From positions 1,178,001 through 1,242,000 of the forward strand of contig JAHQIY010000017.1 of the NCBI GenBank assembly GCA_019054805.1: 64,000 nucleotides of DNA. Reading direction: 5' to 3'. The position numbers and the translations under genes were made by a program. How positions within the stretch are numbered: the first letter of the stretch is position 1; each line of letters starts with the position of its first letter. The notes under the pieces are model-generated. The model was not told where the DNA came from. It did not search any database and worked only from the letters and a program-made list of their open reading frames with translations. Shown here in pieces: positions 1 through 22,342 of the stretch. The DNA is from Brachionus manjavacas (Eukaryota; Rotifera; Eurotatoria; Ploima; Brachionidae).

Positions 1-180
1 GACTCAGGTTTACAATTCAATGCAAAATTGCTGGAATTTAAAAGAGAAAAGTCTTTTTGGCCGAAAAATTAAAATTAAAAGGAAATGTTACTTTATTTTA
101 ATTTTCAAAAATAGTTAAAATTTAAAGTAAATATGTGTTCCGATAATAAAAATCAAAAGTGCTAACTCTACCTTTGGCCG
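1..180 (-). mobile_element. Tc1/mariner-like transposase relic (partial, at window edge)
   Basis: About 110 bp here are clearly similar to positions 58905-59010. There the same sequence lies just upstream, on the minus strand, of a recognisable mariner-type transposase relic. The reverse complement gives a broken reading that resembles the stretch around the middle catalytic aspartate of these transposases (AKK-TFL, followed in the other copy by LDDSNFAL). It is interrupted by stops. The element is cut by the window edge, so its other half is not visible. The assignment rests on the internal match rather than on a good open frame. Confidence 0.35.
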
Positions 181-470
181 GTCCCAAGTCCGGTGAGAAA
201 ATGAAGAGGGGCGGTGAAGATGCAGATGCCTAGCGGCGGGGGCAAGGAGGCTTACAAGCAGGAGCTGATGACGTGTCTGGCAGACCCTTAGTACTTAGTG
301 AAAAAAGTTAAGTATCTTATTTTTGGGTATGCTTGTATCCATCTATAGATACGCTTGGTTTGTGGTTCCAAGCTAGTCTAAATAGTTGCCGAGTTCGCAG
401 CCTTAAGTGCTCGGATGAGTGGCGCTGTTTATGATGAACGTCCCATAGTAACTTGGTCGGCACTGAATTT
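170..470. other. GC-rich island, probable retroelement 5' fragment
   Basis: In DNA that is otherwise about three quarters A+T, positions 175-300 are clearly GC-rich (GGCCGGTCCCAAGTCCGG, then AGGGGCGG and GCGGCGGGGGC). No open frame of useful length is present. The 'GGTCCCAAG.CCGG' phrase recalls the 5' region of RTE-type non-LTR retrotransposons, and a degraded RTE copy lies at 51487-52760 in this window. The link is inference. Positions 310-470 are moderately complex sequence with no recognised family. Confidence 0.3.
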
Positions 471-1354
471 TATTTTTCTATTTTATAAATAATTTAGAAG
501 TTGGACTTAAGGGCAGCTTCGTACGGCAAATCCCTCTTTTACCACTTGTTGGTAAATTTTTAATAAAATTAAGAGTTTTTGGTTCGAAAAAAAGCTTATT
601 TTCAAAATTTACTTAAGTAAAATATCTAAAATTAAGATTTAATTAATGCAAAGAATACACTTAAAAGAGGGTACTGTGAAGAATTCTTTTTTCACCCTTA
701 ACTAACTCATTTTATCTACATCTTGTCACCAAATATAATTTAATAGAACTAGATAAGTTCATCTTTTGGACCACCTTACCAAAATCCAAATTAACAATTT
801 ATCATTTAGCCTTTATCAATACAAGTATTAAACTGCTTTATTCAAAATCGAACTTTAAAAAGCTTTCCAAACTCATTTGCAGTCAAGTTATTTTTTTTTA
901 TGTTTTTCTAATTAAAATTTATTTATAAATTTTTATTTGCATTAAAATTTTCGAGAACTATTCTAGAAAGATTCGATTTACTAAAAATCCAGGATTATAA
1001 CATTAGAAAATTTAGTCTGTGCCAAATCAAAAACTTAAATGTGTTGAAAGTTAAATAAAACACTTGAGTAAAAATTTAAATTCTAATTTTAGGAAATTAA
1101 AAACTTTTTTTTTGTTTTTTTTTCTGACGAAATCCGAAAGCTTACTAAATCAAAAAAATAAAATAAGGTGAGCTAAATTAGGCAAATGAATGTATTATCC
1201 TCAGCTAAATTAGCTCACTCGAAAAACATTTTTGCAAATTACTTTATCACCGAGAAAATACACAAACCCGTTCAAGTGTTCCACTTGGTTTTTAATCAAA
1301 TAAAATAAAAAATAGCTACTTTTCTTAAGAAAGCTTAAGCAAGCTGGCTCTATT
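471..1354. other. AT-rich upstream region without a gene
   Basis: Low-complexity AT-rich DNA upstream of the kinase start. No exon, tRNA or clear promoter motif could be supported. A short imperfect inverted repeat (GTGAGCTAA about 40 bp from its complement) lies near 1168-1220. The kinase promoter and 5' untranslated region must be in or upstream of this stretch. Confidence 0.5.
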
Positions 1355-6899
<5,545 letters not shown>

Positions 6900-6965
6900 A
6901 TGGTTTAAAATGATTTTTGTAAAATTGTAAATTATTGTTATTTTAAATTTATTAAATTTAGTGTT

Positions 6966-6971
6966 AATAAA
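6966..6971 (+). promoter_or_regulatory. Polyadenylation signal of the kinase gene
   Basis: A perfect AATAAA lies 67 bp after the stop codon of the kinase, the usual arrangement for a short 3' untranslated region. Assignment is by position only. Confidence 0.5.
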
Positions 6972-7102
6972 CATAATTAACTAATATACTTTTGTTTGAT
7001 TAAAGCTAGAAATTTAAATTGACAAAAAATTTCTAAAATGAATCATTTACTTATAAAAAATTTTTAAGCTAATTTCAAATATGTTGCTACCGTAAACTCG
7101 AA

Positions 7103-7634
7103 TTTTAAAGGACGGACTAAAACTGAATTTTCAAAATCAAAATTTTTGTCTGAATCAAAATCTGAATTTTTTTTTGTAATGTCTCATTAAATGTGCAAAA
7201 CATAGAAGACGGAGAAGAACAACAAATTTTTGAGAATCTTGAAACAGCCTCCAACGCAACGTCCAGAGCTTAAGAGAAACGACTAATGTCTTAAATTTAC
7301 ACCAAATTAAAACCCCAATTGTAAATCAAAAAAATTCAGATGAAAACAAAGTTCATGTTGTTGAATTCAAACACAAATCGAAATTCCTAAAAAGGTTTCC
7401 TTCCCTAAAAAGAGGGAAGGAAACCTGGGAGTAGGAATAAGAAGATAATCGAAAGAGAGGAAGCTATGAGGTTGAAATTAATTTTTTTAAATTTTTTAAT
7501 TTCTAAGAATCGTTTAAATTTTTAACAGAATTTTCAGTTTTAATCCAGAAATCTTTCTAATAAAAATAAAATTTTTTTTTGCACATTTAATGAGACATTA
7601 CAAAAGAAATTCAGTTTTAGTCCGTCCTTTAAAA
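7103..7634. mobile_element. Non-autonomous TIR element with TTAA flanks (piggyBac-like MITE candidate)
   Basis: The ends are perfect inverted repeats of 28 bp, starting TTTTAAAGGACGGACTAAAA, and the similarity continues inwards to a shared TGTCTCATTAAATGTGCAAA. Both ends contain TTAA next to AGGACGG, so a TTAA target duplication of the piggyBac type is possible. The alternative is that TTAA is simply part of the repeat. The interior (about 530 bp in total) codes for nothing. It contains a perfect 14-bp hairpin at 7393-7426, with arms AGGTTTCCTTCCCT and its complement around a 6-base loop. Confidence 0.6.
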
Positions 7635-8119
7635 TATTTTTGAAAAAAATTGGAAACACATGTTAAAAGACTGCATTTAAACCGAATTTTCGTTTTTTTA
7701 CCCCGAAGTTGTATCTTCGGTAAATAAACTTAAATATAATATTAAACCTAATTGTTTCAATATTTTTATTATTGTAAAATGATAGCTATAAATTAAGTCT
7801 ATCAATGAGTGATCAAAATAGATTAATTTTTTAAAGCTTAATAAATATTTTCAACAAGGAAATGTCCATTGACTTTTACATATACTAATTTTATAAGTTT
7901 TAATATTTAACCTAATTGTTCAAATTTTATTTATTTTATTTGCAGCCCTTATAATTATAAGTTTCTATAGTAGTAACAAGTTTCATTTCAAATTAAATTT
8001 TTTTTTAGTTCTAAATCAATACTTATTTATTTTTTTATCTTCTAAATCTTAAATTACTTAGTTAAATTTTGTTTTAAAAGTTTTAATTCGTTTTATTAAT
8101 TTTAAAAATGAATTTTTTA
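7635..8119. other. AT-rich spacer between convergent genes
   Basis: No gene is supported here. The stretch separates the 3' ends of the kinase (plus strand) and the leucyl-tRNA synthetase (minus strand). TTTATT at 8092-8097 reads AATAAA on the minus strand and could serve as the synthetase polyadenylation signal. Confidence 0.45.
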
Positions 8120-14447
<6,328 letters not shown>

Positions 14448-14611
14448 CTGGAATATTAATTTTTAAAATCATGATTTTTTTTTAAATAAAAAAATACTGT
14501 TCAATTAGCACTTGAACAAATTTGTCAAAAAATTAAAAAAAAATTGATTTAAAATTTATTGTAAATATGATAATATTTTTTAAAAGCTACTCCATAGTAG
14601 CAAATAATTCT

Positions 14612-17128
14612 CTATATTTGATGTTTTTTTAGTTGACGGATTATAATTCTATAAATAAAAATTTTATTAATTTTAAGATTTTAAAAAAATAAATAAATTA
14701 GTTTAATTACATTAAAAATGGATAGCAAATAAGAATACATATTCCAGAGCCGATAATAAAAACCAAAGATGGAAATGTTGATACTGTTTGTTTGTATATT
14801 AGCGAAAAGGCTGATGAACTAGTAAGCAAAACTAGGAATTCAGTAACTCCGACAAGACCAAAAACTTTTCCTTTGAAAAAATATTCAATTGAATTCAGGA
14901 AATTTAGTTATCATTTTATTTTTTTTGGAAAAATTTAAATGGAATTAATAAAAAAATTAACATTTTTTTTTACATTTTTTACTTAATTTTATGGTAAAAA
15001 ATGAAATTTTAAGTAAAATTAAGTAACATTGCTAATGTTTATTATTAGGAAGATTTTAAAAAAAAATTTTAAAAATTGGCCAAAAATTAAAAGACTAAAT
15101 TTGAAAAAATGTCGAGCTCTTTAATTTTAAAATTGACCTTTGACCATAAAAATGATCCTAAAGTTACCAAAATTAAAGTTTTTTACCATTTAAAAAAAAA
15201 ATTCAAAAGCCAATTTTAAAATTAAAGAGCTAGGCACTTATTCTGATCTTTGTCTCAGAATCTTTAAAATGAGCTATAATTTGTCTTCTTACTCAAGGTT
15301 AAAATTCAAGCAAGCGAAAAAACGGACTCTTATCGGACATACTCTTTTTCAATAATTAAAAAATTAAAAAATTGTAAACAGAATTGAAAATAAATTTAAA
15401 TTTAGACCAAAAAAATGTTAAACTGTAATTTTTAGCTTTTTTTGTATAAATATGTAATTAATTTTTTTTTCAAGTCCTTAAGTTAAACTTAAAAACATGA
15501 AAATTGTTTCGCAAACAAAAAAATATTTTATTAAGATACTAACTATTCCCACTACAGAGTGTTTTATTTGAAACAAAAAAAGACAAATTTTTGAATTATT
15601 TATGGCTTTTCGCAATCTCAACTTGTTTTTCAGAAAAAAAAATTTAAATAATTATAAATATAATAAAGTGTAAAAAAAATATTTTCATTTAATTATTTTC
15701 GATAAAATAAAAAGACCAACTTTTAAAAACCTTAAAAAAAAATCTTGTTACCTGTTTCACTTTTATCAACCAACTTAGAAGCATATGATCTCACACAGAC
15801 AGCAAAATAATTGGAACACATGTAAGATATTGGACCTTTAGAAAAAATATATGTTCTAATTAAAAAAAAAAAATTATCAATTTACCAAGCCAGACAAACC
15901 ATGTTATTTCAGCAGCAACAGTGAAAACAATCAAATTCAAAAACTCGGAAGTGAGCCCTATTACAAGTAGATAATAGTCAGGTATTTGAAAATATCTTTT
16001 CAATATTGGTAAAATGACAAGTAGGGATATAGCTCGGCAAAGTGTGCTCGAAGCTTTATAAATGCCATACTCGATTTGAGTCAGAGAAATCGGTTTTTTA
16101 ATAAGATACAAATATTGAAGGGATATTATTCCTAGAGAAACTGAACAAGCAAAATAGAACAATACTAATATTGATATTATCAAAAATCTTCGGTTTTTAT
16201 CTCTTGGCTTGCTTAGCAGGAGCCAAGCTTCGCCCAAAAATTTAAATTGATTTTTGATCTTCTTCCACAAATCAACCTTATTTTGACTAAAATCAACTCT
16301 GATTTCCTCCGAGTTGAGCGCATCGGTTTCCTTGCATTCGGCATTTTTCTCTTCCTCGGGCTCGCTTGATCCACTTGTCTTCTTTTTGATATACTTAAAC
16401 ATTATGATTGTATACAAAAATACAAATAAGTATACACAGAACGAAACTATGTAAGTCTGCTGAAACTTGTAGATCTCGCGCTTATTGCCGATTAGATAGC
16501 CGGATGAGAACGAGCCCAAAAATTGTCCCAATAAAAGACTCGACTCTAATATCGAGTATCTTATTGATCTGTATTTTTGTCCATTGGTGTTCACAGTGTT
16601 GACTCTGTCTTCATGGACGGCAATGTGACTAAAGCATGAGGAGATGAATGCCAATGATCCGCCACCACAAAGACCATTGACTATCTGGGAGCAAACCAGC
16701 AGGATAAAACATGTCGCGTAGTCTTGACTGACAGCAAAAATGTTAATGAATGCCTGGCCCAGTGATCCTATCAGGGCAATAACTAGAGGGATCTGGTAGT
16801 TACGCCTGCGGTCGCCTATGCTGGCTAGCTGAATTATGGCGAAAATGGCGGGCACTAAGAAAGCGACATTCAATTCAATGTTTTTGTGGCTGCTTTTCTC
16901 TTGGACAATGTTGGAAAAAGTCGGATAGTCTTTTAATGAGTTGCAGATTGTTTCATTGAATTCGTTGAGGCATATTTTGCGGTAGATGAGACCGTAAAGA
17001 GCTATGATGTTTATATCATTTGAGAAAATGTATAAAAAAAGAGCTGGACAAATGAGAAGAGCGTAGCGGTAGTCTAGAATTATAAAATTAAATTCAGTTT
17101 TAAATCTTTCCAAGCGATTTGTAGACAT
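14612..17128 (-). CDS. SLC46-family (proton-coupled folate transporter-like) MFS transporter, 507 aa
   Basis: Four exons join in phase: 15886-17128, 15752-15835, 14711-14870 and 14612-14648. The product is a multi-pass membrane protein of the major facilitator superfamily. It opens with a cytoplasmic stretch and a first helix (ALLICPALFLYIFSN), then a cysteine-containing loop (CLNEFNETIC). The helix 2-3 loop IGDRRRNYQIP fits the family's GDrxGRr motif, and there are later helices GLCGGGSLAFISSCF and LLLGQFLGSFSSGYLIG. A charged central cytoplasmic loop (SGSSEPEEEKNAE) follows and a second helix bundle ends in LICYPFL. Length and layout match SLC46A1-3. Known members move folates or small cyclic-dinucleotide or peptide-like substrates with protons; the substrate here cannot be assigned. 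The gene lies 165 bp downstream of the LARS2 start on the same strand, with no sign of shared regulation. Confidence 0.8.
14649..15885. other. Introns of the SLC46-like gene
   Basis: The introns between the four exons include one of 881 bp (14871-15751) that is extremely AT-rich. No element or exon could be supported inside it, apart from an internal inverted similarity near 15110-15230 (AGCTCTTTAATTTTAAAATT and its complement). Confidence 0.4.
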
Positions 17129-17387
17129 TTTTTGTTTAAACTAATCTGTGCCAAATTTTGCCATAAAATATCAACAAAAAGCAAGATAAAGCAAAAAATT
17201 GAAAGGTAAATTTAAATCATTGTAAATATCAGAGTGAAATTCATTATAAAGCATAGTTTAGCATTTGTTTTAAATTAAATATTTTTTCGTTGATGAAAGA
17301 TTGCTTTTTAGATGTTTTTTAAATTAAATTATGCAAAATTTAAAAAACGTGTTGCTAAAATTTAGGATTTTTTTGCTTGCTAAAAAG

Positions 17388-17460
17388 TGATCGCACCAAG
17401 GATCGAACTTGGGACCTCCTGTGTGTTAGACAGATGTGATAACCACTACACCATGCGATC
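17388..17460 (-). tRNA. tRNA-Val (anticodon AAC)
   Basis: The reverse complement folds as a canonical 73-nt tRNA. It has a perfect 7-bp acceptor stem (GATCGCA with TGCGATC), D arm GTGTAGTGGTTATCAC, anticodon loop CTAACAC giving AAC, a TCTGT/ACAGG anticodon stem with one wobble pair, T arm CCAAGTTCGATCCTTGG and discriminator A. A run of T follows directly on the minus strand, as expected for RNA polymerase III termination. CCA is not encoded. Confidence 0.95.
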
Positions 17461-18164
17461 TTCTGTGTATTTTTAAATTATCAAGAATTTTTATCAATAA
17501 AAGTTTAATTAAATCAAAATTTATAAAAAATTGTTTTATAATATTGAAAAATTAAACAATGCAATATTTAAATAATATTCTTAATTTCTTCGCTAAATAT
17601 GTAAAAATGATAGTGATATTATACCAAAGTGCTATTCAATTCAATTTAATTTAATTACCAATTAAAAAAAATGTATTATTATTTAATTTAAAAAAAATTT
17701 TGTTTCCCATTTTTTAGATTCAAAAATTCAAAGATTTCTTTAGAGAAAAAAATTAGCGAGTCTTTGTGTAGTTTTCTTTTTAATAATTAAAAGATGTTGT
17801 AATTTTAAGTGAAATGCATTTTTCATATCACGCCATTTTTCTTATTAAAAATAAGATAAAAAAAATTCGTACTATTATTTAATCATTAAAAGACTATCTA
17901 AAAAATAATTTATTTTTATCATAGCTAATTTAAACATCACTTAAAAAATACCCTTAACCTTTTTCGAATAAAATTCTAAATCACTTAAAGGATAGATTTA
18001 AAGCTATTTTAACCAGTATTATTTATTTATCAAAAACTATATAAGTACGATTTAAATTTGTATATAATTTTCAAAAAATTTAGCAAAACATAAAAATAAA
18101 ATTTTTCGGATGACTTTAATTCTCTAACTTTATAAATATCTCTCAAGAAGCAAATATTAACATG
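17461..18164. other. AT-rich spacer between the two tRNA genes
   Basis: No gene or recognised repeat. The two tRNA genes do not share flanking sequence beyond the transcribed region and the terminator, so the repeat is confined to the tRNA itself. Confidence 0.4.
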
Positions 18165-18255
18165 TTATGTGCAAGGAGCTACCATAGGTGACCTTCTAGT
18201 AGGCCACCTCCGTAAGCTAGTCTTGCTGTAGCTTATATTTATTATTATTGTCTCA
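18165..18255 (+). repeat. SINE/LINE 3' end-like fragment
   Basis: A more GC-rich patch (GGAGCTACCATAGGTGACC ... GTAAGCTAGTCTTGC) ends in a TTATTATTATT run. It resembles the patch at 5375-5452 in composition and tail but not clearly in sequence. Probably the end of a retrotransposed short element; the family is unknown. Confidence 0.25.
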
Positions 18256-18274
18256 AAAATATCAACAAAAAAAA

Positions 18275-18347
18275 TGATCGCACCAAGGATCGAACTTGGG
18301 ACCTCCTGTGTGTTAGACAGATGTGATAACCACTACACCATGCGATC
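18275..18347 (-). tRNA. tRNA-Val (anticodon AAC), second identical copy
   Basis: Identical over all 73 nt to the copy at 17388-17460, with the same fold and the same AAC anticodon. The minus-strand 3' flank is again a long T run. About 0.8 kb separates the copies, which are in the same orientation and have different flanks. Confidence 0.95.
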
Positions 18348-18623
18348 TGTTATACTTGAATATTGTTTGAAATTTTTTAAACAACAAACTAAAATTTGAA
18401 AGACAAAAACAAAAACCTTATTAATTTAAGCAATTTCTTAAAGTTTAAATTAAATAAAAAACTTGAATTTTACTAACAGTTTTGATAAAATCATTCAGAA
18501 GATTTGTATTTAGAATTAATTTAACTTTATTGCTTCAAAATTAAAATGTAATTTTTTGAAAATTATACAATTTAATTAATAAAAAATTAATTTTCAAAAA
18601 ATCAAAATTGATTGTTTTTTATT

Positions 18624-20636
18624 ATGATGAAAATTCTTAAATTTATCAAATTGACATTTATCTTGTTAACTTTGACAATGGCAGTATTCTTACTTGCCAG
18701 TCTTAGATTAGTATCGGATAATGATACGATAAAATATCGAGAAATTTTCTCCGACAGAAATTTTTATTTACAGCCAAAATCTTTATATAGGCAAATAAAT
18801 TGCTATTTCGGCTTTGACTCAGCAGAAAAATGTTTAAAGATAAATTCTACAGTTTATCTTCCATTTGATTTAATCAAAAAAAAATTTGATGTAATTATTA
18901 ATTCATTAATTCAGACTAATTAATTATAAAATTTCTTTAAAAAGGTAAATGGTCTAATTGATAGAAGAGGAAATTTTCAGTTAACACCATCTAACCACAG
19001 AATATTTGCTCCTTCGCCTAACTACAATTCTAGAGGTGAATTTATGTGGTTTGGCGACCAAAATGTCGAATCTCGTGATAGAGTCAAATATATATCTCTG
19101 ATAGAAAGTGATTTAAGATTAATTTAAAAAATAAAAATTAATTTTATAATTTTAGATGTTCCAATTTCAAATCAATGGAAAAAGTCCGGTCATTTTTATC
19201 CCATTCAAATAGCCCAGTATGGTCTAAGTCATTACAGTAAATGGTTTAGAAAAAAAAAAGTTAATCAATTCAAAAATTTTACCATTAATCGAAGAGACAA
19301 TTTTTTATTTATTAAAAATGATGGTGCATTTGCAGAATCAATTAACAATGGATTCAAATTTAAATTTAGAGGTTTTTTTTTTATTAAAATATTTTGAATG
19401 AATAAAAAAATAAATTTTGTCAAAATTCCAATTTTAGAAAGAAGTATTTACAAAACAAGCTACAATTTTGATTTTGGCTATCTTTCGGCCGAGCTTGAAA
19501 CCAACTCAAGCTTTAATATGACTGTAGATTTGATGATAAGAGACAATCAAATCCCGGTGGCTAGTCAAATAATTAGTCTAATTTATTCATTTAATGCTGA
19601 TGGCACAAAAAAAAGTGAAAATTTTACCTTTCATTTAAACAAGGACAAATCATATGTAATAGTATATAAAATAAATGGTTTAAATGGTTCCCAAAAAATA
19701 ATCCGCAATTTTTGCATTGATAGCTGTAAAGCATTCGGGATAAAATGTGATGGTTGCTTTAAGCAATCAAAAAAAATTAAGCTTACCAATGGATCAGAAT
19801 ACAATCGCTTTTTTAAAAGCTTATACTTCAAAGTCTACCAAATTGGTCTAGTGGGAGAAGGAGAAATAAGAAAGGCAGTGTTTTTTGAAAAAAGTCCAAG
19901 CTATGAGATTGCCAAACAAGTAGGGGATTTTTTGGTATCCACTCAAAGTAATGATAATGGCGGATGGATGATTAATGTAACAAGAAAATTTGCTTCAGAT
20001 AACAAAAAGATAATGTTAGAGTCCGGGTGGCACTCTGCAATGGCCCAGGGTCATTCAATATCCTTGCTCTGTCGACTTTATTCTCAAACAAAAGATGAAA
20101 AATTCTACAAGTCGGCTGCAAAAGCGCTTGATTTATTCGAGCTAGACACAAAATTGAATGGAGTCAGAACAAACTTTATGGATACAAATTTAATTTGGTT
20201 TGAAGAGTACCCGACTAAACCAAATAGTCTATTTGTTCTAAATGGTTTTGTATTTTCAATATTTGGCATCTTTGATTTTCTAGATGGGTGCAAAAATACC
20301 AACGATGTATTCTATTTTAACAAAGCAAAAGATTTGTTTCAAAATGCTGTTTATTCATTGACAAAACTAATCAATTTGTTTGATACAGGCACACGGACTT
20401 TGTATGATTTGGGCCATTTAGTAGATGCTGTGATAAATCCAAATGTGGCCAGATGGGACTACCATTGTGTTCATGTCAGTCAATTGAATTATCTAATTGA
20501 TATTTTGGAAAATTTGGAACCAATTTTTGACCAAAAGTTGCAGAAAATCTTTGCCCAAAAGCTTATGAAAATTAGAAAAAGATGGGAAAATTATACTAAA
20601 GGTGTTTGGCTTGATAAAAGCCAAGTTAAAAATTAA
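18624..20636 (+). CDS. GLCE: Heparan-sulfate D-glucuronyl C5-epimerase, 614 aa
   Basis: Golgi enzyme that converts D-glucuronate to L-iduronate in heparan sulfate. Four exons join in phase: 18624-18890, 18945-19107, 19156-19371 and 19438-20636. Introns are 48-66 bp. The total nearly equals the vertebrate enzyme (617). The N-terminus is a type II anchor: a short basic start, then a hydrophobic segment ([16 protein letters not shown]) within residues 8-27. Next come [13 protein letters not shown] and the motifs [17 protein letters not shown] and [19 protein letters not shown] typical of the family. The C-terminal catalytic barrel includes [63 protein letters not shown] and [11 protein letters not shown] at 18624 is immediately followed by a second ATG, and either may be used. 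The dense conserved motifs argue for a functional gene. Confidence 0.95.
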
Positions 20637-21364
20637 AAATTCTTTAATCTTATTTAAATGACTTGATTTTAGTTTTTAATCGAAAACTTTGAACAATTCA
20701 ATAAATTTAATTAAATTATTTGTAAAAAAAATAATAAAAATATTTCAATACTTTTTATTCATTGTTTTTATAATAAATAAATATAATGCTATAGAAAGAG
20801 GTGGCTTAGAGTCAGTTTCCAACAGAGGGCAAGTATTAGCTTCAGTGTAGTAACTGCTTTATTTCGAGGCAACATAAAAGAACTATTAAGAGATTATCCT
20901 ACAATAAAATTTTTTTCTTCAATTTAATTTTGTTTAAAAAAATGAAAAATAAAAAATTTTACACAAAATGGAAAATTAATTTTTAGGATGAAAATTATAT
21001 CAATTATTAATTAAGTAGGTTGATAAGGAATTTTTTTTTTTAATTGTAGATTGATAGTAGACTAATTCAAAAGTCAGGAATAAAAATTCGAACCAGTATT
21101 TTCCATGTCAAAGTCATGAATTGGACTTTTACTATTTTTAAGTCCAAGTCGGTTTTAAATTAATAAAAATAACAATCTGAGTTAAAAATTTTTATTTTTA
21201 TAATCTATTTTTATTCTGATATTTTACAAATTTTAGCGTTTTTTTTTTATTTTTTTTTTAAACTTCCGTAAATAATAAAAAAAAAATCGAGGGCTAAATG
21301 TTTACGGTAAATCATTTTATCAACAAGTATCATTCTGATGAAGAATTTATATTCCATACTTGGT
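20637..21364. other. GLCE 3' region and AT-rich intergenic DNA
   Basis: AATAAA at 20700-20705, 64 bp after the stop, is a likely polyadenylation signal for the epimerase gene. Beyond it lies AT-rich DNA with a more complex patch at 20790-20880 that has no recognisable coding content. Confidence 0.45.
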
Positions 21365-21600
21365 GAGCTCACATTATGCGAAAACGATGACTGCGTTTTT
21401 TGACGATAATCAATTATGTCAAACGCGTTGGCAACCTAATTGAGGATTTTTGGTCAATTTTAAAAGAAGTAGTGTATTGAGACAACTGGTCAAAACCATC
21501 GCAGATAAAATTAAGCATTCTAGGACCAAATTTAGAGTTCTTTATAATGGTAATGTCCGGCGACATGGACATATTGAAAATTCCGCAAAATAAACTTTAT
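21365..21600 (+). mobile_element. Mariner-like transposase relic (C-terminal part)
   Basis: Different frames read SSHYAKTMTAFFDDNQ and then NLIEDFWSILKE, the last catalytic region of the same transposase type seen at 58300-58910 (RPIEDFWSILK). At least one frameshift and one stop are present. No terminal repeats were found, so this is an old fragment. Confidence 0.7.
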
Positions 21601-22342
21601 TAGCCTATTCAGTTTTTATCTAAAGCATTTTTACTTATTTAAATATCTTCTAGAATAAAGGAATTGTAATAATCCGCATTAAGTAAGCCTGTTCCCTAAC
21701 CAGAGGTATTCAGGGACTCAATTTGGGATTAATTAGCTAAGAAAAAAAAAGAAGATGTGCAGGATAAACTCTTTTAATTCGGAATCTGTTTTATTAAGCA
21801 CTTGTGAGTGAATTTAAAAACAAAATAAAAACTGAATAAAAGAACTTAACAAAAAAGGAACATAGAAAACAAAATATAAAGACTATTTCATTTCAGGCTC
21901 TAACAGAGTTATGATCTTTTAAACCTTGTCTCAAAAATTTTCGTAAAGTACGTAATTTTACGTAAAATTAACGGGTGATAATAAATAAAATAAAATTTAG
22001 TTTTTACCTCACCAAGATTTTTATCATTTTTCAAAAACAAGTTAAATTTTAGTTTAAAATTTGCTGAAAAGAACCATTACACAAATAGTGAACCATATAA
22101 AAAAAAAAATTAATTTAATAGTTTATTTATTCTAAATAATTTAAAAGATTTTCTAACAATCCCTGAATTAAAAAATCACATAAACAATTGAGATTTAGAA
22201 CTTAGAAGAAAACAGTTTATTTACACAAATTTAAAGAAGCCTGTTCACAAATTTCCTGAGTTAAAAACTATAAACGGATTTTCACACACAAAAAAAAATA
22301 ATAATTATTATTAATATTAGAAAATAAAATTGTATTTAAAAT
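21601..22342. other. Intergenic AT-rich DNA before the receptor kinase 3' end
   Basis: No supported feature. Nearby sequence should contain the receptor gene's 3' untranslated region; an unambiguous minus-strand AATAAA directly after the stop was not found. Confidence 0.4.
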
